From contig NZ_CM001555.1 in NCBI RefSeq assembly GCF_000275865.1, positions 1,612,967-1,676,966 of the forward strand: a stretch of DNA of 64,000 nt, given 5' to 3'. Under the pieces are notes generated by a model, which saw only the letters and a list, made by a program, of their open reading frames with translations, ran no database searches and was not told where the DNA came from. Positions 8,489 to 16,762 of the stretch are shown here, in pieces. The translations under genes were made by a program, and so were the position numbers. Numbering within the stretch: position 1 is the stretch's first letter; each line of letters begins with the position of its first letter. The stretch is from Methanofollis liminatans DSM 4140. GTDB taxonomy: Archaea; Halobacteriota; Methanomicrobia; Methanomicrobiales; Methanofollaceae.

Positions 8489-10393
8489 GTGAATGAACTA
8501 ATATTCCTGATAGCGTTTCCAACGATAATCGCATTCATCCTGTTATTGTTGTCGAATAACCGGATTAGATATGCAATCGTTGCACTCGCCGCACTGGTCA
8601 TCTCTGCGGCGTCCATCTATCTTCTCGCAACCTCATATGCGCGGGGTACGGTCTATTACACCGTTCCCTTTGAGCCAGCGAGTCAGATGATGTTCGCCAT
8701 CGAGATGGGGATCGCACTCCTGCTTCTCTGGCTCGGGATCAGGTTCAAACAATATATTGCCGTTCTCCTGGTGCTTGCACAGTCGGCCCTGATGGTCTAC
8801 TACGAGTTTGCGATGAGCCATGGAATGGACCCGGTCAAAAACCTCTTTTTCGACCAGTTCTCCATCATCATGGCGATGATCATCGGGATCATCGGCAGTC
8901 TCATCGCCGTCTACGCCGTCAGCTACATGCAGACCTACCACGGCCATCACCCCGAAGTTCGGGACCGGCGGCGGTTCTTCTTCTTCGTGACGTTCATCTT
9001 CCTTGCGGCGATGTTCGGCCTTGTCTTCTCGAACAACCTCCTATGGGTCTTTTTCTTCTGGGAGCTCACGACGCTGGCGTCGTTCCTTCTCATCGGCTAC
9101 GCCGAGAGCGAGGAAGCGACGAACAACGCCTTCCTTGCCCTGAAGATGAACCTGCTCGGAGGGATCGCCTTTGCCGGTGCCATCATATATCTCGCCTCGG
9201 CCGATCCTGCCGGCGGTCTGCTCGAACTCGATACCCTCATCGCTTCGGGCCAGGCAGTGGCAATCGTCCCTGCCGTGCTGATCAGCTTTGCGGGGCTGAC
9301 GAAAGCCGCACAGATGCCCTTTTCCGGATGGCTTGTCGGGGCGATGGTCGCCCCGACGCCGGTCTCGGCCCTCCTGCACTCGAGCACGATGGTCAAGGCC
9401 GGTGTGTATATCATCGTCCGTTTCGCTCCTGTGCTCGCCGGCAGTCTCGCCGGGGTCTCGATCGCCATGGTCGGCGCCGTCACGTTCCTTGTGGCGTCCG
9501 GGATCGCAATCTCCCAGAGCAATGCAAAGAAAGTGCTGGCATACTCGACGATTGCAAACCTCGGGCTGATCGTCGCCTGCGCGGGCGTCGGCACCTACAA
9601 ACTCGTCTGGGCCGCGATCCTCCTGATCATCTTCCACGCCATCGCAAAATCCCTCCTCTTCCTCTGCGTCGGGACGGTGGAGCACCGCACCGGCAGCCGG
9701 GACATCGAGGACATGGACGGACTCATCGTCCGCATGCCGCGGCTCGCCGCCATGATGTTCGTCGGCATCGCCGGCATGTTCCTCGCCCCGTTCGGCATGC
9801 TCATATCGAAGTGGGCGGCGATCGAGGGGTTCATCGATGCACCCTTCGGCCTGATCTTCGTCACCATCCTCGCCTTCGGCGGTGCCGTGACGGTCTTCTT
9901 CTGGTCGAAGTGGATGGGCAAGATCATCTCGGTCACGCCGTACGGCGAGAATATCGAGGGGACGATCTCGCGCCAGAAGTGGGTCGTGCTCACCACCCTC
10001 ACGGCGCTGACCGTGCTCGCCGCACTCTTCTTCCCGCTCATCTCGTCAGGGCTTATCGAGCCCTATCTCCTCGGGACATTCGGCGAGACGGCGCGGCTTG
10101 CGCAGGACAACATCATCATCATGGCCCTGATGATCTCGCTCCTGCTGATACTGCCGTTCTCCCTCCCGTTTTACGCAAAGGGAGGAAAAAAGATGCCCGC
10201 ATACATGTGTGGACGGCCGGTGACGACCGACCTGAAATTTGCCGGTTCTGCCGGCATTGAGCGGACGATGACAACGCGCAACTACTACTTCACCGAGTAC
10301 TTCGGCGAGGGCAAACTCCTGCGTGTGGCAAATCCGCTCTGCATCCTGCTGATCCTGCTCGCAGGGGCGATCCTGGCGGGGGCGATCCTGTGA
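8489..10393 (+). CDS. echA: Ech hydrogenase membrane subunit A (NuoL-like)
   Basis: This 634-residue polytopic membrane protein belongs to the NuoL/MrpA antiporter family. The signature region is visible as AGLTKAAQMPFSGWL followed by TPVSALLHSSTMVKAGVY, containing the conserved Lys residues of the ion channel. In Ech complexes this subunit couples ferredoxin-linked hydrogen turnover to ion translocation. It opens a six-gene cluster in the canonical echABCDEF order, and its stop overlaps the GTG start of echB (GTGA). The start is GTG at 8489; a nearby ATG at 8493 is in another frame. Confidence 0.93.
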   Translation: MNELIFLIAFPTIIAFILLLLSNNRIRYAIVALAALVISAASIYLLATSYARGTVYYTVPFEPASQMMFAIEMGIALLLLWLGIRFKQYIAVLLVLAQSALMVYYEFAMSHGMDPVKNLFFDQFSIIMAMIIGIIGSLIAVYAVSYMQTYHGHHPEVRDRRRFFFFVTFIFLAAMFGLVFSNNLLWVFFFWELTTLASFLLIGYAESEEATNNAFLALKMNLLGGIAFAGAIIYLASADPAGGLLELDTLIASGQAVAIVPAVLISFAGLTKAAQMPFSGWLVGAMVAPTPVSALLHSSTMVKAGVYIIVRFAPVLAGSLAGVSIAMVGAVTFLVASGIAISQSNAKKVLAYSTIANLGLIVACAGVGTYKLVWAAILLIIFHAIAKSLLFLCVGTVEHRTGSRDIEDMDGLIVRMPRLAAMMFVGIAGMFLAPFGMLISKWAAIEGFIDAPFGLIFVTILAFGGAVTVFFWSKWMGKIISVTPYGENIEGTISRQKWVVLTTLTALTVLAALFFPLISSGLIEPYLLGTFGETARLAQDNIIIMALMISLLLILPFSLPFYAKGGKKMPAYMCGRPVTTDLKFAGSAGIERTMTTRNYYFTEYFGEGKLLRVANPLCILLILLAGAILAGAIL

Positions 10394-11250
10394 CCTCGGT
10401 TGTCATGGCAATCGTCTACCTGATCCTCGCTCCCGTTCTCGGCGGGCTGATCGCCGGGATCGACCGGAAGATCACCGCACGGATGCAGGGGAGAGTCGGG
10501 CCGCCGATCCTCCAGCCCTTCTATGACGTGGCAAAGCTCTTCGAGAAGGAGGACGTCACCGTCACCCCCTCGCAGAACTTCTACATCCTCTCGTACCTGG
10601 TCTTCATGGCCGTGACAGGCGCCCTCTTCTTTGCCGGAGAGGACCTGCTGCTCGTGATCTTCGCCTTTACCCTGGCCCACATCTTCATCGTGCTCGGGGC
10701 GTACGCCGCCTACTCGCCGTACAGCTATGTGGGGGCCGAGCGGGAGCTGATCACCCTGATGGCCTATGAGCCGATGATCATCCTCACCGCCATCGGGCTC
10801 TATCTGGTCACCGGGAGCTTCTATGTGGAGACGATCGCCACATCGCAGGTGCCGGTGATCCTCTACCTGCCGGGCGTCTTCCTGGGCTTCCTGACGGTGC
10901 TGACGATCAAACTGAGAAAATCGCCCTTCGACATCTCGACCTCGCACCACGCCCACCAGGAACTGGTGAAGGGGCTGACCACGGAGTTCTCCGGGGCGAC
11001 CCTGGGGAAGATCGAGATCGCCCACTGGTACGAGACGGTGGTGCTCCTCGGGATTGTGTACCTCTTCTTCGGGTTCAACCCGCTGCTGGGGCTCGCCGTC
11101 ATCGTTGTCGCCTACATCCTGGAGATCTTCATCGACAACACCTTCTCGCGGATGAAGTGGCAGATGACCATGAAGAGCGGATGGGGTTCTGCCGCAATAC
11201 TCGGGTTCCTTAACCTCGTCGTCCTTTATTACTTCTATCTGGGGGTGTGA
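10390..11250 (+). CDS. echB: Ech hydrogenase membrane subunit B (NuoH-like)
   Basis: The product is 286 residues with about eight hydrophobic segments. It has the NuoH/Nad1 signatures: GRVGPPILQPFYDVAKLF near residue 35, RELITLMAYEP in the middle, and KSPFDISTSHHAHQELVKG around residue 180. The subunit anchors the peripheral hydrogenase arm and forms part of the coupling path. It starts with GTG overlapping the echA stop and is followed after four bases by echC. Confidence 0.93.
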   Translation: MTSVVMAIVYLILAPVLGGLIAGIDRKITARMQGRVGPPILQPFYDVAKLFEKEDVTVTPSQNFYILSYLVFMAVTGALFFAGEDLLLVIFAFTLAHIFIVLGAYAAYSPYSYVGAERELITLMAYEPMIILTAIGLYLVTGSFYVETIATSQVPVILYLPGVFLGFLTVLTIKLRKSPFDISTSHHAHQELVKGLTTEFSGATLGKIEIAHWYETVVLLGIVYLFFGFNPLLGLAVIVVAYILEIFIDNTFSRMKWQMTMKSGWGSAAILGFLNLVVLYYFYLGV

Positions 11251-11254
11251 AACG

Positions 11255-11698
11255 ATGGCATATCTGAAAAAATCACCATGGCTCCTCCATTATGACGCCT
11301 CAAGCTGCAACGGCTGCGATATCGAGGTGCTCGCCTGTCTCACCCCGCTGTACGACGTGGAGCGGTTCGGGATCATCAACACCGGCAACCCGAAACACGC
11401 CGATGTCTTCGTGATCACCGGCGGGGTCAACGAGATGAACCGGCAGGTCGTGAAAAACATCTACGAACAGATGCCCGACCCGAAGGTCGTCGTCGCCGTG
11501 GGCATCTGCGCCGCGACCGGCGGCGTCTTCAGGGAGTGCTACAACGTCGCCGGGGGCGTCGACGAGGTGATCCCGGTGGACGTCTATGTGCCGGGCTGCG
11601 CCGCGCGTCCCGAGTCGATCATCGACGGGATCGTGAAGGCGCTCGGGATTCTTGAGGAGAAACGAGCGAAAATGAAGGGACAGGAGGGATCGGCATGA
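11255..11698 (+). CDS. echC: Ech hydrogenase small subunit (NuoB-like)
   Basis: The product is 147 residues. Cys18 and Cys21 (SSCNGCDIE), Cys85 (GICAATGG) and Cys115 (PGCAARPE) fit the ligands of the proximal [4Fe-4S] cluster in NiFe hydrogenase small subunits and NuoB. The protein passes electrons between the NiFe site in EchE and EchF. The last four bases overlap the start of echD. Confidence 0.95.
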   Translation: MAYLKKSPWLLHYDASSCNGCDIEVLACLTPLYDVERFGIINTGNPKHADVFVITGGVNEMNRQVVKNIYEQMPDPKVVVAVGICAATGGVFRECYNVAGGVDEVIPVDVYVPGCAARPESIIDGIVKALGILEEKRAKMKGQEGSA

Positions 11699-12072
11699 TA
11701 GAAGACGAACCGATAACGACGATCGACCAGGGCGACCTGCTTGCACGGGTCAGGACATACCGCGAGGCAGGTTTCCGCCTGGTCCAGGTCAGCTGCACAA
11801 AAATCGAAGAGACCTTCGAGATCACCTACTGTTTCGACAAAGACAACCGTCTCGAGAGCCTGCGCATCACCGTCCCGGTCGGGACGACGCTCCCGAGCAT
11901 CTCAGGGATCTACTGGGGGGCGTTCATCTACGAGAACGAGATGCACGACTTCTTCGGGGTCGAGGTCACCGGTATAAACGTCGATTACAAGGGGAACCTG
12001 CTGAAGACGGCGAAAAAGTACCCGTTCAGCAACGTCACCTTCAGGGGGGAGGTCACATGTCAAAAGAAATAG
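11695..12072 (+). CDS. echD: Ech hydrogenase subunit D (NuoC-like)
   Basis: The product is 125 residues and resembles NuoC/30-kDa proteins: SISGIYWGAFIYENEMHDFFGVEVTG is its diagnostic region (seen around residues 62-87), a run matching the YWxAxxxExEhxDhFG pattern. It has no cofactor and serves as a structural subunit beside EchE. The start overlaps echC by four bases and the end overlaps echE by 16 bases. Confidence 0.92.
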   Translation: MIEDEPITTIDQGDLLARVRTYREAGFRLVQVSCTKIEETFEITYCFDKDNRLESLRITVPVGTTLPSISGIYWGAFIYENEMHDFFGVEVTGINVDYKGNLLKTAKKYPFSNVTFRGEVTCQKK

Positions 12073-13136
12073 TCATGCCCTTTGGCCCGCAGCACCCGGT
12101 CCTTCCTGAGCCGATCCATCTCGACCTCGTCATCGAGGACGAGAAGGTGAAGGAGGCCCTGCCCTCCATCGGGTATATCCATCGCGGTCTTGAGACCCTC
12201 GTTGAGAAGAGAGAGTATCCCGAATACGTCTATATCGCCGAACGGATCTGCGGGATCTGCAGTTTCATCCACGGCGCCACCTACTGCCAGGGCGTCGAGG
12301 CGGTGATGAACGTCGAGGTGCCCGAACGCGCCCTCTACCTCCGGACGATCTGGTCGGAGTACTCGAGGCTCCACTCCCATCTCCTCTGGCTCGGGCTCTT
12401 TGCCGACGGCATGGGGTTCGAGAACCTCTTCATGGACGCCTGGCGGCTGCGCGAGCATATCCTGGACGACCTCGAGGCGACCACCGGCGGCCGCGTGATC
12501 CAGGGGAGTTGCAAGGTGGGCGGGGTCCGGCGGGACATCGACGCCGAGAAACTCGACGAGATGGCGAACGGCCTCGAAACGATGAGAGGGGAACTCACCG
12601 ATATGGTGGGCGTCTTTTTGAACGACAGCTCGGTGAAGTCCAGGCTGAGAAACATCGGCATCCTCTCGAAAGAGGATGCCTATGCAGACGGGGCGGTCGG
12701 CCCGGTGCTCAGGGCGAGCGGAGTCGCTTCCGACGCCCGGATGCTCGGCTACGCCGCCTACGACCGCCTCCATTTCACGCCGGTGGTCGAGGACGGCTGC
12801 GACTGTTATGCCCGCTGCGCCGTCAGGGCAAAGGAGATGTACGCTTCGATCGACCTGATCAAAGAGGCGGTCCAGAAGATACCTGACGGCCCGATCGAGG
12901 TGAAGGTGACCGGGAAGCCCGACGGCGAGTACTTCGCCAGGGCCGAACAGCCCCGCGGCGAGGTGGTCCATTACGTGAAGGGGAACGGCACGCGCAACCT
13001 CGCCCGCCACCGGGTGCGCACCCCGACGATCACGAACATCCCGCCGATGGTGAAGATGCTGGCCGGCTGCGAACTCGCCGACGTCCCGGTGATCGTGCTC
13101 TCGATCGACCCGTGCATCGGCTGCTGCGAGAGGTGA
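12057..13136 (+). CDS. echE: Ech hydrogenase large subunit (NiFe site)
   Basis: The product is 359 residues. The NiFe ligands are present: RICGICSFIH at residues 63-72 (Cys65, Cys68) and DPCIGCCER at the C-terminus (Cys353, Cys356). The presence of both CxxC pairs argues for a true hydrogenase rather than a complex I-type subunit, where they are lost. The chain ends at the DPCxxC motif without a long C-terminal extension, so maturation by an endopeptidase may not be needed, as in other Ech-type enzymes. It starts inside echD and lies six bases upstream of echF. Confidence 0.96.
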   Translation: MSKEIVMPFGPQHPVLPEPIHLDLVIEDEKVKEALPSIGYIHRGLETLVEKREYPEYVYIAERICGICSFIHGATYCQGVEAVMNVEVPERALYLRTIWSEYSRLHSHLLWLGLFADGMGFENLFMDAWRLREHILDDLEATTGGRVIQGSCKVGGVRRDIDAEKLDEMANGLETMRGELTDMVGVFLNDSSVKSRLRNIGILSKEDAYADGAVGPVLRASGVASDARMLGYAAYDRLHFTPVVEDGCDCYARCAVRAKEMYASIDLIKEAVQKIPDGPIEVKVTGKPDGEYFARAEQPRGEVVHYVKGNGTRNLARHRVRTPTITNIPPMVKMLAGCELADVPVIVLSIDPCIGCCER

Positions 13137-13142
13137 TCTGAT

Positions 13143-13547
13143 ATGGCATACTTTGAGATGGCAAAAACGGTGTTGAAATCGGTCCTCCACGGCCCGGCCA
13201 CCATCCGCTACCCGGCACAGCCCGCGAAGATCACCCCGATCTCGCGGGGCCACGTAACGATCGATCCGTCGACGTGCATCTCCTGCGGGATGTGCATGCG
13301 CAAGTGCCCGTCGGACGCGATCTGCGTCTCGCGCGAGGAGAAGACCTGGGAGATCGATGTGCTCCGCTGCCATGTCTGCAACTGCTGCGTGGAGGTCTGC
13401 CCGGTGCACTGCCTCACGATGGAGACGCAGTACTCCTCTGCGGTCACGGTCCATGAGGGGCGCCATCTGGTGAAGATCACCTACGTGAAGCCCGAGCGGC
13501 CCGCGAAGCCCGAAGCCGGTCCGAAGGAATCGGCCGGATCTTCGTGA
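13143..13547 (+). CDS. echF: Ech hydrogenase ferredoxin-like subunit (NuoI-like)
   Basis: The product is 134 residues with two CxxCxxCxxxCP motifs: Cys45/48/51/55 (CISCGMCMRKCP) and Cys76/79/82/86 (CHVCNCCVEVCP). These bind two [4Fe-4S] clusters that exchange electrons with soluble ferredoxin. A ribosome site GAGAGGTGAT precedes the ATG. It is the last gene of the operon; a T-run at about 13562-13568 follows as a likely terminator. The complex would use the ion gradient to reduce ferredoxin with H2 for carbon fixation, or run in reverse. Confidence 0.95.
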   Translation: MAYFEMAKTVLKSVLHGPATIRYPAQPAKITPISRGHVTIDPSTCISCGMCMRKCPSDAICVSREEKTWEIDVLRCHVCNCCVEVCPVHCLTMETQYSSAVTVHEGRHLVKITYVKPERPAKPEAGPKESAGSS

Positions 13548-13614
13548 GCAAACCCTCCATCTTTTTTTCACCGTTGTTCTGGTCTGCCGGTGCCCGCGGC
13601 CCTAGATGATCAAC

Positions 13615-13646
13615 CATATATGAACTCACCGCACACCTATATGCCG
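13615..13646 (+). promoter_or_regulatory. TATA box of the FAD protein/glycosyltransferase operon
   Basis: The box catatatg at 13615-13622 is centred about 28 bases before GTG 13646. That spacing places the transcription start at or next to the start codon, as in leaderless archaeal mRNAs. No ribosome site is visible. Confidence 0.5.
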
Positions 13647-14962
13647 TGAAAACGGCGATACTGGGCGGCGGGCTGACCGGGGTGACGCTTGCCCGGGGCT
13701 TGCACGAGCGGGGGGAGGACGTGGTCGTCCTGGAGGCGGAACCCGATTACGGCGGGCTCTGCCGCTCGAAGAGGAGGGAGGGGTTCACCTTCGACACCGG
13801 CGGTTCGCACATCATCTTCTCCCGCGACGCCGCCGTGCTCTCCTTCATGAAGGAGGCGCTCGGCGAGAACCGCACCGAGCGGGACCGTCTGACCAAGATC
13901 TTCTACAAGGGGCGCTATGTCAAATATCCGTTTGAAAACGGTCTTTCCGACCTGCCGAAAGAGGATCTCTTCTTCTGCATCAACGAGTTCGTCAAAAACC
14001 TGATCGCGGTCGAGAAAGGGGCTGCCGCCCCGCCGGAAAACTTCAGGGACTGGATCGTCGCCACCTTCGGGGCAGGGATTGCCGGGTGCTATATGATCCC
14101 GTACAACCGGAAGATCTGGAAGTTCCCGCCCGAGCAGATGTCGGCGCACTGGATGGAAGGAAGAGTCCCGATGCCGCCGGTCGAAGACGTGATCAGGTCG
14201 GCGATCGGGATCGAGACCGAGGGCTACACCCACCAGTCGGTCTTCTCGTACCCGCAGAGCGGCGGGATCGAGGCGCTCGTGCAGGCGATCGCCGCCCCGG
14301 TCGAGGACGCCATCAGGACCGGCTTCGTCGTCCGTTCGGTGCGGCGGCAGGAGGACGGGAAGTGGGTGATCGGCGACGGAAACGAAGAGATCGTCGCCGA
14401 CCGGTGCGTCGCCACCATTCCCCTGCAGGCCCTTCTCCCCTGCCTCGAAGAGGTGCCGGCGGAGGTGGCTGCGGCATGTGCGGCACTGAAATATAACGCG
14501 GTCGCCTGTGTCTGCATCGGGATCAGGGGCGCGACAAAGCCGTATTCCTGGGTGTACGTCCCGCAGGAGGAGATCGGACTCTTCAACCGCATCTCGTTCC
14601 CCTCCGGCTACAGCGACGGCAACGCCCCTGCCGGGTGCAGTTCGGTCCTTGCCGAAATCACCTACCGGGAGGGCGACGAGGCGGCACGGATGAGCGACGA
14701 CGCCCTCGTCGAACACACGGTCGAAGGGCTCATGAAGATGGAGGTGATCGCCTCTGCCGACGATGTCGTCTACGCCGCAGTCGAGCGGCAGCGATACGCC
14801 TACGTCATCTACGACCTTGCCTATCTGGAGAATATCAGGGTCATCAGGGAGTTTGTCGAGGGAACCGGGATCGACCTCCTGGGCCGTTTCGCCGAGTTCG
14901 AGTACCTGAACATGGACGGGTGCATCCGCCACGTCCTCGATTATCTCGGAGCGAGCAGATGA
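13646..14962 (+). CDS. FAD-dependent protoporphyrinogen-oxidase/UDP-galactopyranose-mutase-like protein
   Basis: The product is 438 residues. The N-terminus MKTAILGGGLTGVTLARGL is a Rossmann dinucleotide motif, followed by an E at the end of beta-2 (VLEAEPDYGGLCRS), typical of FAD amine-oxidase-fold enzymes. FDTGGSHIIF and YPFENGL resemble the segments of UDP-galactopyranose mutase and related sugar-nucleotide flavoproteins. It starts with GTG and overlaps the glycosyltransferase behind it by four bases (ATGA), so a role in sugar or lipid-linked glycan synthesis is plausible. The exact substrate cannot be assigned. Confidence 0.75.
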   Translation: MKTAILGGGLTGVTLARGLHERGEDVVVLEAEPDYGGLCRSKRREGFTFDTGGSHIIFSRDAAVLSFMKEALGENRTERDRLTKIFYKGRYVKYPFENGLSDLPKEDLFFCINEFVKNLIAVEKGAAAPPENFRDWIVATFGAGIAGCYMIPYNRKIWKFPPEQMSAHWMEGRVPMPPVEDVIRSAIGIETEGYTHQSVFSYPQSGGIEALVQAIAAPVEDAIRTGFVVRSVRRQEDGKWVIGDGNEEIVADRCVATIPLQALLPCLEEVPAEVAAACAALKYNAVACVCIGIRGATKPYSWVYVPQEEIGLFNRISFPSGYSDGNAPAGCSSVLAEITYREGDEAARMSDDALVEHTVEGLMKMEVIASADDVVYAAVERQRYAYVIYDLAYLENIRVIREFVEGTGIDLLGRFAEFEYLNMDGCIRHVLDYLGASR

Positions 14963-15933
14963 AGGTGAACTTTTTCGTCGAGGATATGCTTTTTTTCAAG
15001 TATATCGGGTGCGCCACCCTTGCACGGATGCTCGCCGGAAAACTCGCCGAGAATGCGGACCTGGACCTCGCCTGGAACGCTCACGGCTACGATTACGATG
15101 TGGTCCACTACCATACCTTCGGACCCCTGGCCCTGGCGAACAAGAAGTACAGCCGCGGCGTCAAGGTGCTCACCGCCCACTCCACTCCCCGCCTCAACAA
15201 CGGCAACCTCGCCTTCTCGGATACGGTGAACCGCCTCTATCCGGGGATATACCGGGGCTTCGACCACATCATCACGATCTCCGGCCCGAACGACCAGGAG
15301 GTGCGCGAGATGGCGCCCGACGTGCCGGTGACCCTCATCCCGAACGGCGTAAACCGGGACCGTTTCAGGCCTGAACCGGAAAAACGCGCCGCATTCCGCA
15401 GGGAACACGGCATCGGCGACGAAGAGATGGTGGTGCTCACGGTGGCGCAGCAGACGCCGCGGAAAGGGATCTACGATTTCATCGCCCTTTCAAAGGAGCA
15501 CCCGGACATCAAATTCGTCTGGGTCGGAGGGTTCCCGTACGGCTCCTTCTCCAAGGACTACAGACGGATCGAAGAGGAGAAGAAAGGGTGCGGCAAGAAC
15601 GTCATCTTCACCGGATTTGTCAGGGACATCACGGCGGCCTACTGCAGCGCCGACCTCTTCTTCATGCCGTCGTTTGCCGAGGGCCTGCCGATGGTCATCC
15701 TTGAATCGATGGCGACCGGCGTTCCCGTCCTCGCCCGCAGGATACCGGAGTTCGTCGAGAACTTCGAGGGCGCCGCCCTCTTCTTCGACGACCTTGAGGA
15801 GGCCGGGGCGGTCGTCGAGGACGAAACCGTCATCAGGCGGCACGCCGCCCTTTCGCGCCCCTTCACCGATCGTTTCGACATCGGGAGGGTGGCCGACCTC
15901 CATGTGAATCTCTATAAGGAGTTGATACCGTGA
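14959..15933 (+). CDS. Glycosyltransferase, GT4 type
   Basis: The product is 324 residues with a GT-B fold. The N-terminal half has the acceptor-side region with DVVHYHTFGPLAL, then TLIPNGVNRDRF linking the two lobes. The C-terminal half has the donor-site sequence FFMPSFAEGLPMVILESMA with the E-x7-E motif typical of retaining GT4 enzymes. It transfers a sugar from a nucleotide donor to an unknown acceptor in the cytoplasm. It is the middle gene of a three-gene operon with four-base overlaps on both sides. Confidence 0.88.
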   Translation: MKVNFFVEDMLFFKYIGCATLARMLAGKLAENADLDLAWNAHGYDYDVVHYHTFGPLALANKKYSRGVKVLTAHSTPRLNNGNLAFSDTVNRLYPGIYRGFDHIITISGPNDQEVREMAPDVPVTLIPNGVNRDRFRPEPEKRAAFRREHGIGDEEMVVLTVAQQTPRKGIYDFIALSKEHPDIKFVWVGGFPYGSFSKDYRRIEEEKKGCGKNVIFTGFVRDITAAYCSADLFFMPSFAEGLPMVILESMATGVPVLARRIPEFVENFEGAALFFDDLEEAGAVVEDETVIRRHAALSRPFTDRFDIGRVADLHVNLYKELIP

Positions 15934-16631
15934 TCTCGGTGATTGTGCCGACCTACAACGAGGAGGAGAGCATCGCCTCCTGCCTCGAATCCCTCTGCAA
16001 CCAGACCATCCCCAGGGGCGCCTACGAGATCATCGTCGTAGACGGGAACTCGAAGGACCGGACACGCGAGATCGCCGCGAAATATGCCGACCAGGTCTTT
16101 GTCCAGACGAGCAAAAAGGTCGGCGGGGCGAGAAACGACGGTGCCGTGGCGGCGAAGGGCGAGATCGTCGCCACCACCGATGCCGACTGTTACCTCCCGC
16201 CCGACTGGCTGGAGGGGATCGAGCGGACCTTTGCCGACCACCCCGACGCCGTCCAGGTCTACGGCCTCGTTTTCCCGAAGGAGAAGGGGATCAAGAATAC
16301 GGTCTCCCTCTGGCTTGCAAACTTCTTCTCGCGCCTGGGCTACCTGACGCACACGATCTACTACACCCTGGGCTGCAACACCGCCTTTCGGCGGGACGCC
16401 TTCATGGCGATCGGGATGTACCACACCATCGACGCCGGCGACGACCTGGAGATCGCACGGCGGGCGCGGAAGGCCGGAAAGGTCGTGCTCGTTCCTGCCC
16501 TGAAGGTCGGGTTTTCCATGCGCCGCTACGAGCAGTTCGGCACGTTAAAGTCCCTCTGGGAGTGGGTGTATATCGTGGTGAAGGGCGGCGAGTCTGAGAA
16601 GTACTCGTATTCAAAGCGCGAATACAAGTGA
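15930..16631 (+). CDS. Glycosyltransferase, GT2 type
   Basis: The product is 233 residues with a GT-A fold. SVIVPTYNEEESIASCLESL opens the nucleotide-binding region, IIVVDGNSKDRT follows, and DAD in TTDADCYLPPDWL is the metal-binding DxD. A later GDDLEIARRARK is the catalytic ED-type region. No clear transmembrane domain is present, though a hydrophobic patch around 128-150 may contact the membrane. GTG start overlaps the upstream GT4 stop. It is the last gene of the operon and its stop lies in a hairpin terminator. Confidence 0.88.
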   Translation: MISVIVPTYNEEESIASCLESLCNQTIPRGAYEIIVVDGNSKDRTREIAAKYADQVFVQTSKKVGGARNDGAVAAKGEIVATTDADCYLPPDWLEGIERTFADHPDAVQVYGLVFPKEKGIKNTVSLWLANFFSRLGYLTHTIYYTLGCNTAFRRDAFMAIGMYHTIDAGDDLEIARRARKAGKVVLVPALKVGFSMRRYEQFGTLKSLWEWVYIVVKGGESEKYSYSKREYK

Positions 16632-16666
16632 AGGGTGCCACGCCCGCACCCCTTCACCTTTTTTTT
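16629..16666 (+). terminator. Hairpin plus T-run terminator
   Basis: The arm gtgaagggtg at 16629-16638 includes the stop codon of the GT2 gene and pairs with caccccttcac at 16647-16657, with one bulged base. A run of T follows at 16658-16665. This looks like an intrinsic-type terminator between convergent genes. Confidence 0.65.
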
Positions 16667-16762
16667 GGGAGAGAGGTTTGCTCCAGATAGCCCGGAGGGA
16701 TCGCCTTCCCCCCTCGCGCGAAGGTGCACATCCCCAAACCCCCCTATCCCCGCACACTCCCC

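Noticed and set aside
12060..13571. 503-codon open frame on the minus strand across echE and echF
   Set aside because: The plus-strand genes have full catalytic motifs; the antisense frame is Asp/His/Arg-rich shadow sequence.
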